Part shown: positions 5,433 to 6,594 of the stretch, piece after piece
Layout: each line of letters begins with the position of its first letter
Position numbering within the stretch: position 1 is the first letter of the stretch
Source of the DNA: Candidatus Microgenomates bacterium
Lineage (GTDB): Bacteria > Patescibacteria > Microgenomatia > JADHYG01
NCBI GenBank assembly: GCA_016782545.1
Contig: JADHYG010000055.1
Coordinates: 1-6,594 of the forward strand
Length of the DNA: 6,594 bases
Direction: 5' to 3'
Position numbers and translations under genes: made by a program
Notes under the pieces: model-generated
The model's database searches: none
Told to the model about the DNA's origin: nothing
What the model saw: only the letters and a program-made list of their open reading frames with translations

Positions 5433-6467
5433 ATGGTTATTCTTTTAGGTTTTTTAATTTTTGCTTTTTTAGTAAACGGTGTTCTTTTGCTTCCCTTTAT
5501 TAATCTTTTGTATAAACTTCGTTTCCAGAGGAAGCAGCAAAAAACAAGAGATCTTTTTTTGCGCCTGACGCCAATTTTTGACAAGTTTCATCGGAAAAAA
5601 GCAGGTACTCCAGTTGGTGGAGGAATTTTAATCATTATTACTACCATTTTTCTTTTCTTCACTTCTTTACTTGTTTTTCGCTATTTTTGGGTTCCAATTA
5701 CATCTCTTTATCCTTTTGCCAAAGAGGTTAAAATTTTAATTTTTACTTTTTTGTCTTTTGGATTGTTGGGACTTTATGACGACATTAAAAAAACATTTCC
5801 TTCAGTATCAGGCAAATTTTTTGGTTTAAGATTTTTTCAAAAGCTTTTTTTAGAAATATTGTTAGCTTTAATAATTGCTTTTTGGCTTTGTAATGATTTT
5901 AAAATTGAAATCATTAACCTTCCCTTTTTAGGCGTAATTGACTTGGGTCTTTTTTACATTCCTTTTGCTGTTTTTGTGATTGTTTCTTTTACCAATGCTT
6001 TTAATATTACTGATGGCCTGGATGGTTTAGCCTCAGGATTATTAATGATTGCTCTTTTTGCTTTTTGGATTATTTCTGTTTCGATTTTAGACACCCCGCT
6101 TTCTACTTTTATTGCTCTTTGGTTGGGAGGCTTGATTGCCTTTTTGTATTTTAATATTACTCCGGCAAGAATCTTTTTAGGAGACGTAGGAGCTTTATCT
6201 TTTGGAGCCACTTTTGCCGTGATTGGCCTTTTACTTGGCAAAGCTTTTACATTGGTAGTCATTGGCGGTCTTTTTGTAATAGAGGCGGCTTCTTCTTTGA
6301 TTCAGATTTTAGGAAAAAGATTTTTGGGAAGAAGAATATTTAAAGTCGCTCCTTTTCATCTTTATCTTCAAGAGCAAGGCTGGGAGGAACCGAAAATAGT
6401 TTTTCGAGCCTGGCTGGCGGGGGTAATGTTAGCTGTTTTTGGTCTTTTTTTGGCCATGATAAGATGA
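5433..6467 (+). CDS. mraY: Phospho-N-acetylmuramoyl-pentapeptide transferase (MraY)
   Basis: MraY moves phospho-MurNAc-pentapeptide from UDP to undecaprenyl phosphate, making lipid I in the inner leaflet. The 344-residue, roughly ten-segment membrane protein has the usual length. Motifs run in order: KKAGTPVGGG (55-64), LYDDIKK (114-120) with the Mg-binding pair Asp116-Asp117, NAFNITDGLDGLA (188-200) with Asp194 and Asp197, and FLGDVGALSFG (248-258) with Asp251. The C-terminal loop VAPFHLYLQEQGW (305-317) stands where most MraY proteins have PLHHHFE. The first histidine (His309) is kept but the next two are Leu and Tyr. WecA-type transferases share the fold, but the GTPxxGG opening, the APFH loop and the adjacent murD favour MraY. 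The start ATG lacks a Shine-Dalgarno. The stop is one base before the murD ATG. Confidence 0.93.
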   Translation: MVILLGFLIFAFLVNGVLLLPFINLLYKLRFQRKQQKTRDLFLRLTPIFDKFHRKKAGTPVGGGILIIITTIFLFFTSLLVFRYFWVPITSLYPFAKEVKILIFTFLSFGLLGLYDDIKKTFPSVSGKFFGLRFFQKLFLEILLALIIAFWLCNDFKIEIINLPFLGVIDLGLFYIPFAVFVIVSFTNAFNITDGLDGLASGLLMIALFAFWIISVSILDTPLSTFIALWLGGLIAFLYFNITPARIFLGDVGALSFGATFAVIGLLLGKAFTLVVIGGLFVIEAASSLIQILGKRFLGRRIFKVAPFHLYLQEQGWEEPKIVFRAWLAGVMLAVFGLFLAMIR

Positions 6468-6468
6468 C

Positions 6469-6594
6469 ATGAATTTTAAAGGAAAAAAGGTGGTTGTCTT
6501 AGGCATTTCAATTGAGGGAATAGCCACGGTTAAATATTTAGTTAAAAAAGGCTCAAGAGTTACTGCTTGTGATAAAAAGCCACCAGAAGAATTA
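6469..6594 (+). CDS. murD: UDP-N-acetylmuramoylalanine--D-glutamate ligase (MurD), N-terminal part only
   Basis: MurD adds D-glutamate to UDP-MurNAc-L-Ala in the cytoplasm. Only the first 42 residues are present, cut off by the window end. They form a beta-strand and glycine-turn start, KKVVVLGISIEGIATVKYL (6-24), then KGSRVTACDKKP (27-38). This matches the Rossmann-like UDP-binding N-domain of MurD, in which VxVxGxGxSG is followed by a strand ending in an acidic residue (Asp35 here). The usual GxGxSG is changed to GISIEG. The ATG lies one base after the mraY stop, and mraY-murD is the standard order in division/cell-wall clusters, which supports MurD over MurC or Mpl. With so little sequence, the call leans on context. 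Confidence 0.8.
   Translation, partial: MNFKGKKVVVLGISIEGIATVKYLVKKGSRVTACDKKPPEEL

Noticed and set aside
5954..6262. 102-codon minus-strand reading frame inside mraY
   Set aside because: It is antisense to conserved MraY motifs; the lysine- and alanine-rich product reflects the complement of hydrophobic codons.
1..6594. CRISPR array, tRNA or rRNA gene, transposase or integrase, or recoded TGA
   Set aside because: No regularly spaced repeats, cloverleaf-like or rRNA-like segments or recombinase motifs were seen, and TGA acts as a stop at three gene ends.

Overview
This window is A+T-rich, and every gene I can support lies on the + strand, packed tightly. The gene content is a murein-precursor cluster of the kind found in Candidate Phyla Radiation (Patescibacteria) genomes: a membrane-fused MurF-like ligase, a DegT-type aminotransferase, a FemAB-type aminoacyltransferase, a small DgkA-family lipid kinase, MraY and the start of MurD. 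Microgenomates is my best guess, from gene order and protein style, and is an inference. TGA serves as an ordinary stop (the antitoxin, the aminotransferase and mraY all end in it), so the TGA-to-glycine code of Gracilibacteria and Absconditabacteria is not in use.

Region 1 (about 1-1085) is an accessory cassette. A 60-residue VbhA-like antitoxin and a 211-residue Fic-domain toxin overlap by ATGA. The pair is driven by an extended -10 promoter so close to the ATG that the mRNA should be leaderless. It ends in hairpins, one of them terminator-like. A 43-bp direct repeat (41/43 identical) lies at both edges of the cassette, which looks like the trace of an insertion or recombination event.

Region 2 (931-1204) is a non-coding gap holding the hairpins, the second repeat copy, a possible promoter overlaid by an inverted repeat, and a perfect 12-bp palindrome just before the wall genes.

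Region 3 (1205-6594) is the cell-wall block. The Mur ligase has about five membrane segments in place of the usual UDP-substrate-binding N-domain. It is followed by the aminotransferase, which overlaps the FemAB gene by 4 bases. A second extended -10 element, again almost touching the ATG, starts a dgkA-mraY-murD unit. DgkA probably supplies or recycles undecaprenyl phosphate, MraY uses it to make lipid I, and MurD acts on the soluble precursor. FemAB probably adds branch amino acids to the stem peptide. The roles of the membrane Mur ligase and the aminotransferase are uncertain, but their position suggests modification of a lipid-linked wall precursor.

The features most worth a second look are the repeat-flanked Fic module, the membrane-fused Mur ligase with altered motifs, the aminotransferase-FemAB pair, and the two leaderless promoters.
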